Part shown: positions 7,143 to 15,414 of the stretch, piece after piece
How the letters are laid out: each line of letters opens with the position of its first letter
Numbering within the stretch: position 1 is the stretch's first letter
Assembly: GCA_044507975.1 (NCBI GenBank)
Contig: JBIQIQ010000005.1
Location: 1-49,308 of the forward strand
Direction: 5' to 3'
Length of the DNA: 49,308 nucleotides
Source: DASRWD01 sp044507975
GTDB lineage: Bacteria > Deinococcota > Deinococci > Deinococcales > Trueperaceae
Translations under genes and position numbers: made by a program
The notes under the pieces: model-generated
What the model saw: the letters and a program-made list of their open reading frames with translations, nothing else
The model's database searches: none
What the model was told of the DNA's origin: nothing

Positions 7143-8531
7143 GTGGCGCTGCCGTCGACACAGGACACCATCGCTGCCATAGCGACCGCTCCCGGCACCG
7201 GCGCCGTCGGCGTCGTCAGGGTATCGGGGCCCGAGGCCTCCGCCGTCGCCGACGCCGTCTTCCGCCCCGCCCGCGGCGCGCTCCCCAGCCGCCTGCCGGC
7301 CGGCCGGGTGACCTTCGGGCGCGTGGCGGACGACGGCGAGGTCGTCGACGACGCACTGCTCCTGACGTTCCGGGCACCGGCTTCCTACACCGGCCAGGAC
7401 GTGATCGAGCTCCAGACGCACGGAGGGCCGGCCGTCCTGCGGCGGGTCCTGGACCTGTGTCTCGCTGCGGGCGCGCGCGCCGCGGGGCCCGGCGAGTTCA
7501 CGCTGCGCGCTTACCTCAACGGCAAGCTCGACCTGGCGCAGGCCGAGGCGGTGCTCGACCTCGTCAACGCCTCCACCGAGGCGGCGCGCCGCAACGCCGC
7601 GGGCGGTCTGACAGGTGCGCTCAGCCGGCGCATCGACGAGGTGCAGTCCGACGTCACCGCCGCCTACGCAGCGCTGCAGGCGGGCTTCGACTACCCGGAC
7701 GAGGGCGTCCCCGACGCAGAGCTCGGGGCGCCGCTGCGGCGTGCGCTGGCCAACGTCGACGAGCTGCTCGCCACGGCAGAGGCGGGGAGGCTGACGCGCG
7801 AGGGCGCCCGCTTGGCGCTGCTCGGCAGGCCGAACGTCGGCAAGTCGAGCCTCCTGAACGCCCTCCTCGGCTACCAGCGCTCGCTCGTCAGCGAGGTCCC
7901 CGGCACGACGCGCGACTACCTCGAGGCGCCGCTCTCGCTGGGGGGCGTTCCGGTGACGCTCGTGGACACGGCGGGCATCCGCGCGACCGACGACACGCTC
8001 GAGGCGAGCGGCGTGGGCCTGACGGAGGAGGTGGCGGGCCGCGCCGACCTGAGGCTGCTCGTGCTCGACGCTTCGCAGCCCCTCGGCTCGGGCGACCGCT
8101 CCCTGCTGGGCCGCTTCGTGCCCACCGCGCCCGTCGAGAGGGGCGGAGGTCGGGCGCACAGCGTCGTCGTGGCCAGCAAAGCAGACCTGCCCGCGGCGTG
8201 GGAGCCGGAGGCGTTGGAGCTCGAGCCGAGCGTCCCGGTCGTGGCCGTGTCGTCCCGGACCGGCGCGGGCCTCGCGGACCTGAGGGAGACCCTCGCCGAC
8301 CAGCTCGTGGGCGACGCCGCGGGCGCGGAGCTGTGGGTCGGCAACGAGCGGCACGTGTCGGCCCTGCGCAGCGCCAGGGCGGCCCTGGCAGCGGCGCAGG
8401 GGGCGAGCGAGGAGCTGGCGGCGCTCGAGCTCCAGGACGCGCTGGCCGCCCTGGCCGCGATCACCGGGCGCGAGGGCGTCGTCGACGAGACGCTGGCGAG
8501 CATCTTCGCGCGCTTCTGCGTGGGTAAGTGA
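7143..8531 (+). CDS. mnmE: tRNA modification GTPase MnmE (TrmE)
   Basis: A 462-residue GTPase that acts with MnmG to build 5-carboxymethylaminomethyl groups on wobble U34 of tRNA. The N-terminal folate-binding domain starts DTIAAIATAPGTGAVGVVRVSG. The inserted G domain has GRPNVGKSS (G1), PGTTRD (G2), DTAG (G3) and SKAD as a variant G4. The C-terminus ends FCVGK, keeping the single Cys of the conserved C-[LIV]-G-K tail. The start is GTG 7143. It diverges from the PAP2-truA unit, which places two tRNA-modification genes back to back. The end converges on the gene at 8562. Confidence 0.95.
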   Translation: MALPSTQDTIAAIATAPGTGAVGVVRVSGPEASAVADAVFRPARGALPSRLPAGRVTFGRVADDGEVVDDALLLTFRAPASYTGQDVIELQTHGGPAVLRRVLDLCLAAGARAAGPGEFTLRAYLNGKLDLAQAEAVLDLVNASTEAARRNAAGGLTGALSRRIDEVQSDVTAAYAALQAGFDYPDEGVPDAELGAPLRRALANVDELLATAEAGRLTREGARLALLGRPNVGKSSLLNALLGYQRSLVSEVPGTTRDYLEAPLSLGGVPVTLVDTAGIRATDDTLEASGVGLTEEVAGRADLRLLVLDASQPLGSGDRSLLGRFVPTAPVERGGGRAHSVVVASKADLPAAWEPEALELEPSVPVVAVSSRTGAGLADLRETLADQLVGDAAGAELWVGNERHVSALRSARAALAAAQGASEELAALELQDALAALAAITGREGVVDETLASIFARFCVGK

Positions 8532-8545
8532 GCCGGGTACCCGGC
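8532..8545. other. Palindrome between convergent genes
   Basis: GCCGGGTACCCGGC is a perfect 14-bp palindrome just after the mnmE stop, between convergent genes. It can form a 5-bp stem with a GTAC loop. No T-run follows in either direction. Confidence 0.3.
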
Positions 8546-8561
8546 GGTTAGCCCTCGACGG

Positions 8562-9071
8562 TCAGGTGACGACGGTGGCCATGCCCGCAGCGCGCCCGAC
8601 GGCCTTGGGCAGCTCGCTCGCGACCTTGCCGAGCACCGTGCGCGCCGTGAACTCGATCATGCGCGTCAGCGCGCGCTCCCCCCAGCGTTCCGCCGGCGGC
8701 AGCCTCAGGCTGACGGAGATGTCGAAGGCGTAGTCGATGCGCGAGCGCGTGGGCGTGAGCCGCGCGACGCGGGCCTCGCCGGACACGAGCGCCCACCCTG
8801 GTCCGTCCGGGTCGATCTTGACGCCCACGAGGCGGGCGCCGTCGACGGTCTCCTCGAGCTCGCTCCGGAAGGGCAGCTCGCGCTGACCGAACATGGCGGC
8901 CGACACCGGGATCGCGGCCGACACGAGGCTGGGCTCGCCCGCCACCACCTGCAGGTCCGCGAGGAAGTCGGCGTGCCGGAGGGTGCGTGGGACGTCACGG
9001 GCGAAGAGCACGGCCTGAGCGGGCGACATGTCGAGCTCGAGGGCGAAGCGGACCTCGTGCCTGATCTCCAC
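8562..9071 (-). CDS. Conserved hypothetical protein, possibly DUF3809-like
   Basis: A 169-residue cytosolic protein. The sequence alternates strands and ends in a long helix (ALTRMIEFTARTVLGKVASELPKAVG), a layout reminiscent of START/SRPBCC-like domains. I tentatively associate it with a Deinococcus-Thermus family of unknown function (DUF3809); this is from memory and unverified. The start is GTG 9071, two bases after the stop of the upstream gene; the frame runs 13 codons further but would overlap that gene. It forms a tight two-gene unit with the 75-residue protein and converges with mnmE. Confidence 0.7.
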   Translation of the reverse strand: MEIRHEVRFALELDMSPAQAVLFARDVPRTLRHADFLADLQVVAGEPSLVSAAIPVSAAMFGQRELPFRSELEETVDGARLVGVKIDPDGPGWALVSGEARVARLTPTRSRIDYAFDISVSLRLPPAERWGERALTRMIEFTARTVLGKVASELPKAVGRAAGMATVVT

Positions 9072-9073
9072 GG

Positions 9074-9301
9074 CTACCGCTCGCCGAGCCTCGGCCTCGG
9101 GCCGACCCACTCGACGCGCAGCGAGGCGTCGCTGATGGCGGCCTCGACCTCGGCGTCGGTCGCGCTGCGCAGCCGCGGCAGCTCGTTGAAGAGCTGCGCG
9201 CTCGAGGCCATGCCCACGCGCACCGTGACCGGGCCGTCCTCCGAAGCCCTGCCGATGCGCCAGAGGAGGTTCGAGGCGAGCTCGTCGAGGAGGTCTGGCA
9301 C
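9074..9301 (-). CDS. Small conserved hypothetical protein, possibly DUF3248-like
   Basis: A 75-residue protein starting LLDELASNLLWRIGRASEDG and ending in basic RPRLGER. It has no signal peptide and no cysteines. It resembles small Deinococcus-Thermus proteins of unknown function (DUF3248, from memory, unverified). Start GTG 9301 has TAACCT 6 nt upstream and no Shine-Dalgarno, so a leaderless transcript is likely. It is followed after 2 nt by the 169-residue gene; the pair is probably a functional unit. Confidence 0.7.
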   Translation of the reverse strand: MPDLLDELASNLLWRIGRASEDGPVTVRVGMASSAQLFNELPRLRSATDAEVEAAISDASLRVEWVGPRPRLGER

Positions 9302-9307
9302 GCTACG

Positions 9308-9313
9308 AGGTTA
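9308..9313 (-). promoter_or_regulatory. Leaderless-type -10 for 9301-8562 pair
   Basis: TAACCT on the minus strand, 6 nt before GTG 9301. Confidence 0.5.
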
Positions 9314-9385
9314 CCCCACGCCGCCTCTCATCCTTCTAAGGAAGACCTGCCGGCGAACTAACGGCGCGAGGCGAGACTCGCGTAC

Positions 9386-10741
9386 GTGCGAGAAGGGAAG
9401 TGGTCCGAGTTGACGCGCGCAAGGCAGAACTTCTTCTTCATGACCATCGCTGCGCTCCTGGTGGTGCTGGCGGCCGCCGTCGGCGGTCTGCCCGGTGGGG
9501 CGGCAGCCCAGGGCGCCGGCGAGGGCGCCCCGCAGGACGCTCCACGAGCCCCCGTGCAGCCGCCCGACGCGGCGGCCGCCCTCCTGCAGGACGAGCAGAA
9601 CACGATCGACGTCGTCGAGGCGATCGGCCCCAGCGTCGTGGCCATCACGGTCGAGGTGCGCGGGCAGGTGGTCAACCCGTTCGAGGACATCGCGCCGTTC
9701 CTCCCCGAGCAGTTCCGAGACCTGTTCCCGCAGCCCCGCAGCGTGCCGCGGGTGCGCCAGAGCAGCGGCTCTGGCTTCGTCGTGGACGAGGACGCCCGCG
9801 TCGTCACGAACTACCACGTCGTCCAGGCCGCGCTGAGCACCGACTCAGTCGAGCCCCGCCAGGGCGCGACGATCACCGTCGAGTTCCCCGGCGCCGCCGA
9901 GCCCCTCCCGGCCCGCGTGATCGGGGCGAACCCCGACTTCGACCTCGCCCTCCTCGAGGTCCTCGACGCCGATGCCGTACCGGAGGGCGTGCGGCCCGTC
10001 CAACTGGCCGACTCCGACCAGGTGAGGGTGGGTCAGAAGGTCATCGCGATCGGCAACCCCTACGGCCTGCAGTCGACCGTCACGCAGGGGATCGTCTCCG
10101 CGATCGGTCGCCAGCTGACGTCGATCGGCCAGGTGGACATCCCGATGATCCAGACCGACGCGGCGATCAACCCCGGCAACTCCGGCGGCCCGCTGCTCGA
10201 CTCGTCGGGCCGCGTCGTCGGCATCAACACGATGATCGTGCCGGGCATGAGCGCGATGGGCCAGGCCGGCAACCTCGGCATCGGCTTCGCGGTGCCGAGC
10301 TCGCTGTTGAGCGAGACGATGGCCGCGATGCGGGAGGGGGGCCTGGTGGGCTTCTTCGCCGCGACCCAGGACATCGAGAACCGCCCCCGGATCGGCCTCT
10401 CGGGACGGTCGGTCTCCGACTACCCCGAGGCGGCGCGGCGCGCTCTCAACCTCCCCGAGGCCGGCGCCGTGGTCTTCGACGTGCAGCCCGGCGGACCCGC
10501 GGAGGAGGCTGGCCTCGTCGGCCCGACCTTCATGGCCGTGTTCGGAGACCAGCAGTACCCGGCCGGCGGCGACATCATCGTCGCGGCCGACGGCGAGCCG
10601 ATCGAGACGATCCAGGACCTCCAAGCGGTCGTCATCTCCAAGGAGGAGGGCGACGTCGTGACGCTCAGGGTCTGGCGCGACGGCGAGGAGCGCGACGTCG
10701 AGGTCACGCTCAGGGTGGTCCCCCCGGCCGACCAGCCGTAG
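9386..10741 (+). CDS. HtrA/DegP-like trypsin-family serine protease with PDZ domain
   Basis: A secreted S1C protease of 451 residues from GTG 9386; TTG 9410, with AAGGGAAG upstream, is an alternative start. A hydrophobic signal (TIAALLVVLAAAVGGLPGG) is followed by AAAQG, a likely cleavage site. The catalytic triad is visible: His in TNYHVV, Asp in NPDFDLALLEV, Ser in PGNSGGPLL. The PDZ-like C-terminal domain includes GAVVFDVQPGGPAEEAGL and GDIIVAADGEPIETIQDL. Family role: degrading or refolding damaged envelope proteins. The linker between signal and protease domain is Pro/Ala-rich. The next genes on the strand, a patatin lipase and signal peptidase, are also envelope genes. Confidence 0.92.
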   Translation: MREGKWSELTRARQNFFFMTIAALLVVLAAAVGGLPGGAAAQGAGEGAPQDAPRAPVQPPDAAAALLQDEQNTIDVVEAIGPSVVAITVEVRGQVVNPFEDIAPFLPEQFRDLFPQPRSVPRVRQSSGSGFVVDEDARVVTNYHVVQAALSTDSVEPRQGATITVEFPGAAEPLPARVIGANPDFDLALLEVLDADAVPEGVRPVQLADSDQVRVGQKVIAIGNPYGLQSTVTQGIVSAIGRQLTSIGQVDIPMIQTDAAINPGNSGGPLLDSSGRVVGINTMIVPGMSAMGQAGNLGIGFAVPSSLLSETMAAMREGGLVGFFAATQDIENRPRIGLSGRSVSDYPEAARRALNLPEAGAVVFDVQPGGPAEEAGLVGPTFMAVFGDQQYPAGGDIIVAADGEPIETIQDLQAVVISKEEGDVVTLRVWRDGEERDVEVTLRVVPPADQP

Positions 10742-10790
10742 GCGACGCGCGGCGGCCGGCGAGGGCGCCGCGTGATACCTTCAGCGTCCA

Positions 10791-11696
10791 GTGGAGCGCC
10801 CTACTGACAGCGTCTGCGTGGGCCTCGTCCTCTCCGGAGGCGGGGCCCGCGGCTTCGCTCACATCGGCGTCCTGCGGGTGCTCGAGCGGGTCGGCGCGGA
10901 GTTCGACGTCGTGGCCGGCACCTCGATGGGCGCGATAATCGGCTCGCTCTACGCCTCAGGTATGCAGGCGGACGACATCTACGCCGTCGCGAAGGAGACG
11001 AGGTGGCGCGACATCGTCGACATCTCCCTCCAAGCGGGCGTGATCAAGGGCGACAAGTTCGAGGCGTTCCTCGCCGACCTGATCCCGGAGACGTTCGAGG
11101 AGCTGCGGCTGCCCCTCGCCGTGACGACGACGGACATCGAGTCCGGCGATTCCGTGGTCTTGCTGGACGGCGACCTGCGCAAGGCGGTGCGAGCCTCGAC
11201 GAGCTTCCCGGGCGCGATCGAGCCGCTGCAGCTCGGCGGCCGCACGCTGGCCGACGGCGGCATCGTGAACAACCTCCCTGTCGCCGCGGCCGCCCTCCTC
11301 GGTGCCACGCGCACGGTGGCCTCGGACGTGACCCCGGCCCGGCACTCGGTCTACCGCACCCCCGACGAGGAGGGGACTTGGTGGGAACGCATGGTCGCCA
11401 CCGTGAGGCTCGAGCGGCGCAACCCCATGGTCCAGATGCTCCTCCGGTCGTCGGACATCATGCAGTCGATCCTGGTGGACATCCAGGCGAGCCTCCATCC
11501 GCCCGACCTGCGCATACGCATGTCGATGCCCGAGTACCGCATCGAGTCGTTCAGGGACATCGACGAGATCGTCGCGATCGGCGAGGCGACGGCGGCGGCG
11601 GCCCTCGAGGCCCGGGGCGGCTGGTCGCAGGTGGTGGAGCTCGGAGCCCGCGTCGAGCAGCTGCTCGAGGTCACGCTGCACGACGACGAGGTCTGA
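10791..11696 (+). CDS. Patatin-like phospholipase
   Basis: A 301-residue protein with the patatin Ser-Asp dyad: oxyanion loop SGGGARGFAHIG (15-26), nucleophile elbow GTSMG (Ser45) and ADGGIVNNLP (Asp155). It is expected to hydrolyse acyl esters of phospholipids. There is no signal peptide, so it may act at the cytoplasmic membrane face, as in the RssA/YchK-type family. The start is GTG 10791; TACCTT lies 9 nt upstream, slightly further than at other leaderless starts here. It sits 49 nt after the HtrA gene and 16 nt before the signal peptidase gene. Confidence 0.9.
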   Translation: MERPTDSVCVGLVLSGGGARGFAHIGVLRVLERVGAEFDVVAGTSMGAIIGSLYASGMQADDIYAVAKETRWRDIVDISLQAGVIKGDKFEAFLADLIPETFEELRLPLAVTTTDIESGDSVVLLDGDLRKAVRASTSFPGAIEPLQLGGRTLADGGIVNNLPVAAAALLGATRTVASDVTPARHSVYRTPDEEGTWWERMVATVRLERRNPMVQMLLRSSDIMQSILVDIQASLHPPDLRIRMSMPEYRIESFRDIDEIVAIGEATAAAALEARGGWSQVVELGARVEQLLEVTLHDDEV

Positions 11697-11712
11697 GCGC
11701 CCGCTCGAGACC

Positions 11713-12234
11713 GTGACGAGCCCGGGAGCGGACCTGCCCGGCGGACGTACGCGTAGAGCGCGCTGGCAATGGCTCGCGGTCGGCGCCCTCCTGGGAGCGT
11801 TGCTCGCCACCCAGGGGGCAGCGCTGATGCGCGTCAGCGGCGACAGCATGGCGCCTACGCATCCGTCCGGCTCCGTGGTGCTCGTCGTCCGCCCCGGCCT
11901 CGACCGCCTGCTAGGGACGCCCGCGCCTGCGCGCCCTGGCGACGTGGTGGTCGTCGCCGCGCCTGGGGGAGGGCTCACCCTCAAGCGCGTGGTCGCCGTA
12001 GGGCCGTCCACGATCGAGATCGCCGCCGGCCGCGTGACGGTAGACGGGGAGCCCGTGCCCGCGCCGGTGACCGGGCAGGCCGGGTCGTCCGACCTCCCGC
12101 CCACCCGTCTGGAGCCGGGCGAGGTCTTCGTGCTGGGCGACGACCGGCGGCCGCTGGCGTCGCGCGACTCGCGCGACTACGGCCCGCTGCCGGCCTCCGC
12201 GCTGCGCGGCCGGGTGGTGGCGCCCTCCAGGTAG
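11713..12234 (+). CDS. lepB: Signal peptidase I (S26A)
   Basis: A 173-residue type I signal peptidase that cleaves signal peptides of exported proteins. One N-terminal membrane anchor (WLAVGALLGALLATQGAAL) precedes the catalytic Ser45 in SGDSMAPT. The general-base Lys91 lies in LTLKRVVAVG. The C-terminal boxes GEVFVLGDDRR and SRDSRDYGPL follow. It starts GTG 11713. Its end is 7 nt from the convergent HD-domain gene. Confidence 0.93.
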   Translation: MTSPGADLPGGRTRRARWQWLAVGALLGALLATQGAALMRVSGDSMAPTHPSGSVVLVVRPGLDRLLGTPAPARPGDVVVVAAPGGGLTLKRVVAVGPSTIEIAAGRVTVDGEPVPAPVTGQAGSSDLPPTRLEPGEVFVLGDDRRPLASRDSRDYGPLPASALRGRVVAPSR

Positions 12235-12241
12235 CGATCGC

Positions 12242-12829
12242 CTAGCCGGCCAGGCGACCGTCGAGCCCGAGCGCGGCGGCGTTCGACCTCATCGCGTCGA
12301 GGACGAACTGGACGTGTTCCCACAGGTCGACGCCGAGCTCCTCGGCACCGCGCCGCACGTCTTCGCGGTTCACGCCGCGCGCGAACGCCTTGTCCTTGAA
12401 CTTCTTCTTCAGGGACGAGAGCTCGAGGTTGGCGATGTCCTTGTCGGGCCTCACGAGCACCGCCGCCGTGATCAGGCCCGTGATCTCGTCGCAGGCGTAG
12501 AGCACCTTAGCGAGCAGGGTCTCGCGGGCCACGCCAGAGAAGTCGGCGTGGCCGAGGATCGCGTCGAGCACCTCGCGCGGGTAGCCGAGCTCCTCGAGGT
12601 GAGCCACGCCCACGAACGGGTGGCCATCGCGCTCGCGCTCGGCGATCGGGTGGCGCTCGTAGTCGAAGTCGTGAAGCAGGGCGGCGACCGCCCAGAGCTC
12701 CTCGTCCGCGCCGGAACGGCGGGCGTAGGCGACGACGGCCGCCTCTACGGCGAGCATGTGCTTGCGCAGGCTCTCGCTCTGCGTCCACTCCTCCATCAGG
12801 GCCAGAGCGGCCTCGCGACTTAGCTCCAT
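12242..12829 (-). CDS. HD-domain phosphohydrolase
   Basis: A 195-residue HD-superfamily protein of the HDIG type. Metal ligands are His24 (LRKHMLAVE), His53-Asp54 (LLHDFDYERH), a histidine in GHADFSG and an Asp in YACDEITGL. These proteins hydrolyse nucleotides or phosphate esters; the substrate is unknown. ATG 12829 has TAGGTT 6 nt upstream, overlapping the glgP stop codon, so it can be transcribed leaderless as well as from glgP. Confidence 0.85.
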   Translation of the reverse strand: MELSREAALALMEEWTQSESLRKHMLAVEAAVVAYARRSGADEELWAVAALLHDFDYERHPIAERERDGHPFVGVAHLEELGYPREVLDAILGHADFSGVARETLLAKVLYACDEITGLITAAVLVRPDKDIANLELSSLKKKFKDKAFARGVNREDVRRGAEELGVDLWEHVQFVLDAMRSNAAALGLDGRLAG

Positions 12830-12835
12830 GTCAGG

Positions 12836-12841
12836 AACCTA
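12836..12841 (-). promoter_or_regulatory. Leaderless-type -10 for HD gene
   Basis: TAGGTT on the minus strand, 6 nt before ATG 12829. Its TAG is also the glgP stop codon. Confidence 0.45.
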
Positions 12842-15376
12842 ACCCGCCCACGTGACCGCGTGGGCGTCGGCGGCGTGCGCGATGAGGTCGCTCACCGGGA
12901 AGGCGCGGACCCCGAACGCCAGGCGCCCGGACAGCTCGGGGACGAACGACGACTGGAAGACGTGCGTCCCGTCGCTGCGCGAGACTAGGTCCATGCGCAC
13001 CGTCCGTATGCCGCGCTGCAGCCCGTCGGCGGCGCGGCTGTAGACGACCTCGACCGCGACCTCGCTCGGGTCCCAGCCGGGAGCCGTCAGCTCCGCCTCG
13101 ACGACGACGCGGTCGCCGGATCCCGCGACCGCTCCGTCGCCGAGTCGAGCCCTCAGGTCGACCGAGCGCCAGTCTCGTCCGACGCGTGCGCGCCACTCGG
13201 CCAGCCGCCTGGCGCCGTCGGCCGCCTTCAGCTCCCTCTCGCGGAGGCTGGCGGGCACGTAGCTGCGCCTCACGTAGTCCTTGACCATTCGGCCGGCGTT
13301 GAACCTCGGCGTCACGGTAGCCACCGCCGCCGCGCACCGCTCGAGCCAGCCGAGAGGGAGGCCGCCTTCGTCCCGTCGGTAGTAGAGCGGAACGACCTCC
13401 CGCTCGAGGAGCGCGTAGAGGGAGTCGGCGTCGGAAGCGTCGCCGCGCTCGTCGTCCTGGTACGCGCGCCCGCCGCCGATCGCCCAGCCGTTGTCGCCCT
13501 CGTAGCCTTCCGGCCACCAGCCGTCGAGCACCGAGAGGTTGAGCACGCCGTTCATGGCCGCCTTCTGGCCGCTGGTGCCCGAGGCCTCCAGCGGACGGCG
13601 CGGGTTGTTCAGCCACACGTCGACGCCGCGCGTCAGCGCCCGCCCCACGGCCATGTCGTAGTCCTCGACGAACAGGACGCGGCCGGCGAAGCGCTCGTCG
13701 TGGGAGAGCCTGTGGATGCTGGCGATGAGGGCTTGGCCCTGCTGGTCGGCCGGGTGCGCCTTCCCGGCGAAGACGAGCTGCACGGGACGTTCCTCGTCCG
13801 CCAGGATCCGGTGGAGACGCTCGAGGTCGCGGAAGATCAGGGTCGCCCGCTTGTAGGCCGCGAAGCGCCGCGCGAACCCGATCGTCAGTGCGCGCGGGTC
13901 GAACAGGCTGTCGGTGACGGCGAGGTCGCTGGCGCTGGCCTCCTGGCGCGTGAGCTGCCGCGCGCGGCGCCGCCGCAGGAAGCGCAGGCTCTGGCGCTTG
14001 AGGTGTCCCCTCACCTCCCACAGGGCGGCAGGGTCGACACCGCGGAAGGCCTCCCACAGCGACTCGTCGTCGGCGCGGTCGAGCCAGCCGTCCCCGATGA
14101 CCTCGCCGACGAGGTCCTGCATCGCCGGCGCCATCCAGGTCCTCACGTGCACGCCGTTCGTGACGTGCCCTATGGGGACCTCCTCCACCGGCACGCCTGG
14201 CCAGAGGCCGGCCCAGATGCGCCGGCTCGTCTCGCCATGCAGCTCGGCGACGCCGTTGCGGTAGGTCGAGAAGCGCAGGGCCAGCGCGGTCATGCTGAAC
14301 ATCTCGCCCCAGCCGTGGTCGGCCTTGGCCAGGTCGTCGAACTCCTTGGGCGAGAGCCCCAGCTCCTCCCAGAAGCCGTCGAAGACCTCGCGCGCCAGCT
14401 CGAAGGCGAAGGCGTCGTTACCGGCCGCCACCGGCGTATGAACCGTGAACACCGTGTTGGCCGCGACCAGCTCGCGCGCCTCGGCGAAGGTGCGGCCCTG
14501 GGCCACCAGCTCGCGGCAGCGCTCCAGCGCCAGGAAGGCGCTGTGGCCCTCGTTCATGTGCCAGGCCGTCGGCCGCACTCCCAAGGCCCTGAGCATCCGG
14601 ACGCCGGCGACCCCCAGGACGACCTCCTGCGCGATCCTCACGCGCTGGTCTCCGCCGTAGAGGCGGCACAGGAGGTTCCGGTCCTCCTCGGCGTTGCCTG
14701 CGACGTCGGTGTCGAGCAGCAGGACGTCGACGAGCCCGACGCGCGCGCGCCAGGCCTGGACTCTCACGTCTCGCCCGAACATGCGCACCGTGACGACCGC
14801 GCGGTCTCCGCCCTGGTCCAGCACCGGCGTGAACGGCGTGTCCTCCGGCGGCACGCGGACGTAGACGGCCTCCTGGCTGCCGTCGTCGGCCACGCGCTGG
14901 TGGAAGTAGCCCTCCTGGTAGTACAGGCCGACCGCGGTGAGCGGGACGCCGAGGTCGGAGGCGGCTTTCGTGTGGTCGCCCGCCAGCACGCCGAGGCCGC
15001 CGGAGTAGAGCGTGATCGACTCGTGCCAGCCGTACTCGGCGCAGAAGTAGGCGAAGCGCGCTCCATCCAGGTCGACGTCTTGCCGGCCGAACCACGTGTC
15101 CCGGGCCCGGTACGCGTCCCACCTCGCGACGAGCTTGTCGTAGGCGTCTACGTACTCCGGGTCGGCGGCGGCCTCCTCCAGGCGCGCCTGGTCGACCTCC
15201 CTCAGCACCACCACAGGGTCGTGGTTGGACCGCTCCCACGCCTGCGGATGGAGCTCGCGGAAGAGCCACCTGGCTTCGGGCTTCCACGTCCAGTAGAGGT
15301 CGTACGCGAGCTCGCCGAGCCGGCCGATGCGCTCCGGGAGCCGCGGCTGGACGGTCAGATGTCCTAGGACCTTCAT
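12839..15376 (-). CDS. glgP: Alpha-glucan phosphorylase (GT35)
   Basis: An 845-residue member of the GT35 family that releases glucose-1-phosphate from alpha-1,4-glucans using pyridoxal phosphate. It is the long-N-terminus type seen in Thermus and actinobacteria: an N-terminal domain (LAYDLYWTWKPEARWLF), FCAEYGWHESITLYSGGLGVLAGD, HMNEGHSAF, the FARRFAAYKRA phosphate region near 501-511, and ASGTSGQKAAMNG with PLP-binding Lys605. The C-terminal 100 residues are a beta-rich extension. Start ATG 15376 lies 8 nt after TAGGAT. The HD-domain gene follows after 9 nt. No other glycogen gene is in the window. Confidence 0.94.
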   Translation of the reverse strand: MKVLGHLTVQPRLPERIGRLGELAYDLYWTWKPEARWLFRELHPQAWERSNHDPVVVLREVDQARLEEAAADPEYVDAYDKLVARWDAYRARDTWFGRQDVDLDGARFAYFCAEYGWHESITLYSGGLGVLAGDHTKAASDLGVPLTAVGLYYQEGYFHQRVADDGSQEAVYVRVPPEDTPFTPVLDQGGDRAVVTVRMFGRDVRVQAWRARVGLVDVLLLDTDVAGNAEEDRNLLCRLYGGDQRVRIAQEVVLGVAGVRMLRALGVRPTAWHMNEGHSAFLALERCRELVAQGRTFAEARELVAANTVFTVHTPVAAGNDAFAFELAREVFDGFWEELGLSPKEFDDLAKADHGWGEMFSMTALALRFSTYRNGVAELHGETSRRIWAGLWPGVPVEEVPIGHVTNGVHVRTWMAPAMQDLVGEVIGDGWLDRADDESLWEAFRGVDPAALWEVRGHLKRQSLRFLRRRRARQLTRQEASASDLAVTDSLFDPRALTIGFARRFAAYKRATLIFRDLERLHRILADEERPVQLVFAGKAHPADQQGQALIASIHRLSHDERFAGRVLFVEDYDMAVGRALTRGVDVWLNNPRRPLEASGTSGQKAAMNGVLNLSVLDGWWPEGYEGDNGWAIGGGRAYQDDERGDASDADSLYALLEREVVPLYYRRDEGGLPLGWLERCAAAVATVTPRFNAGRMVKDYVRRSYVPASLRERELKAADGARRLAEWRARVGRDWRSVDLRARLGDGAVAGSGDRVVVEAELTAPGWDPSEVAVEVVYSRAADGLQRGIRTVRMDLVSRSDGTHVFQSSFVPELSGRLAFGVRAFPVSDLIAHAADAHAVTWAG

Positions 15377-15384
15377 GGCGCGTC

Positions 15385-15390
15385 ATCCTA
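15385..15390 (-). promoter_or_regulatory. Leaderless-type -10 for glgP
   Basis: TAGGAT on the minus strand, 8 nt before ATG 15376. It is back to back with the 15402 promoter in a 38-nt gap. Confidence 0.5.
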
Positions 15391-15401
15391 ACGCGGCGCG
15401 G

Positions 15402-15407
15402 TACGCT
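15402..15407 (+). promoter_or_regulatory. Leaderless-type -10 for 15415 gene
   Basis: TACGCT, 7 nt before ATG 15415. Confidence 0.45.
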
Positions 15408-15414
15408 CGCTCCG

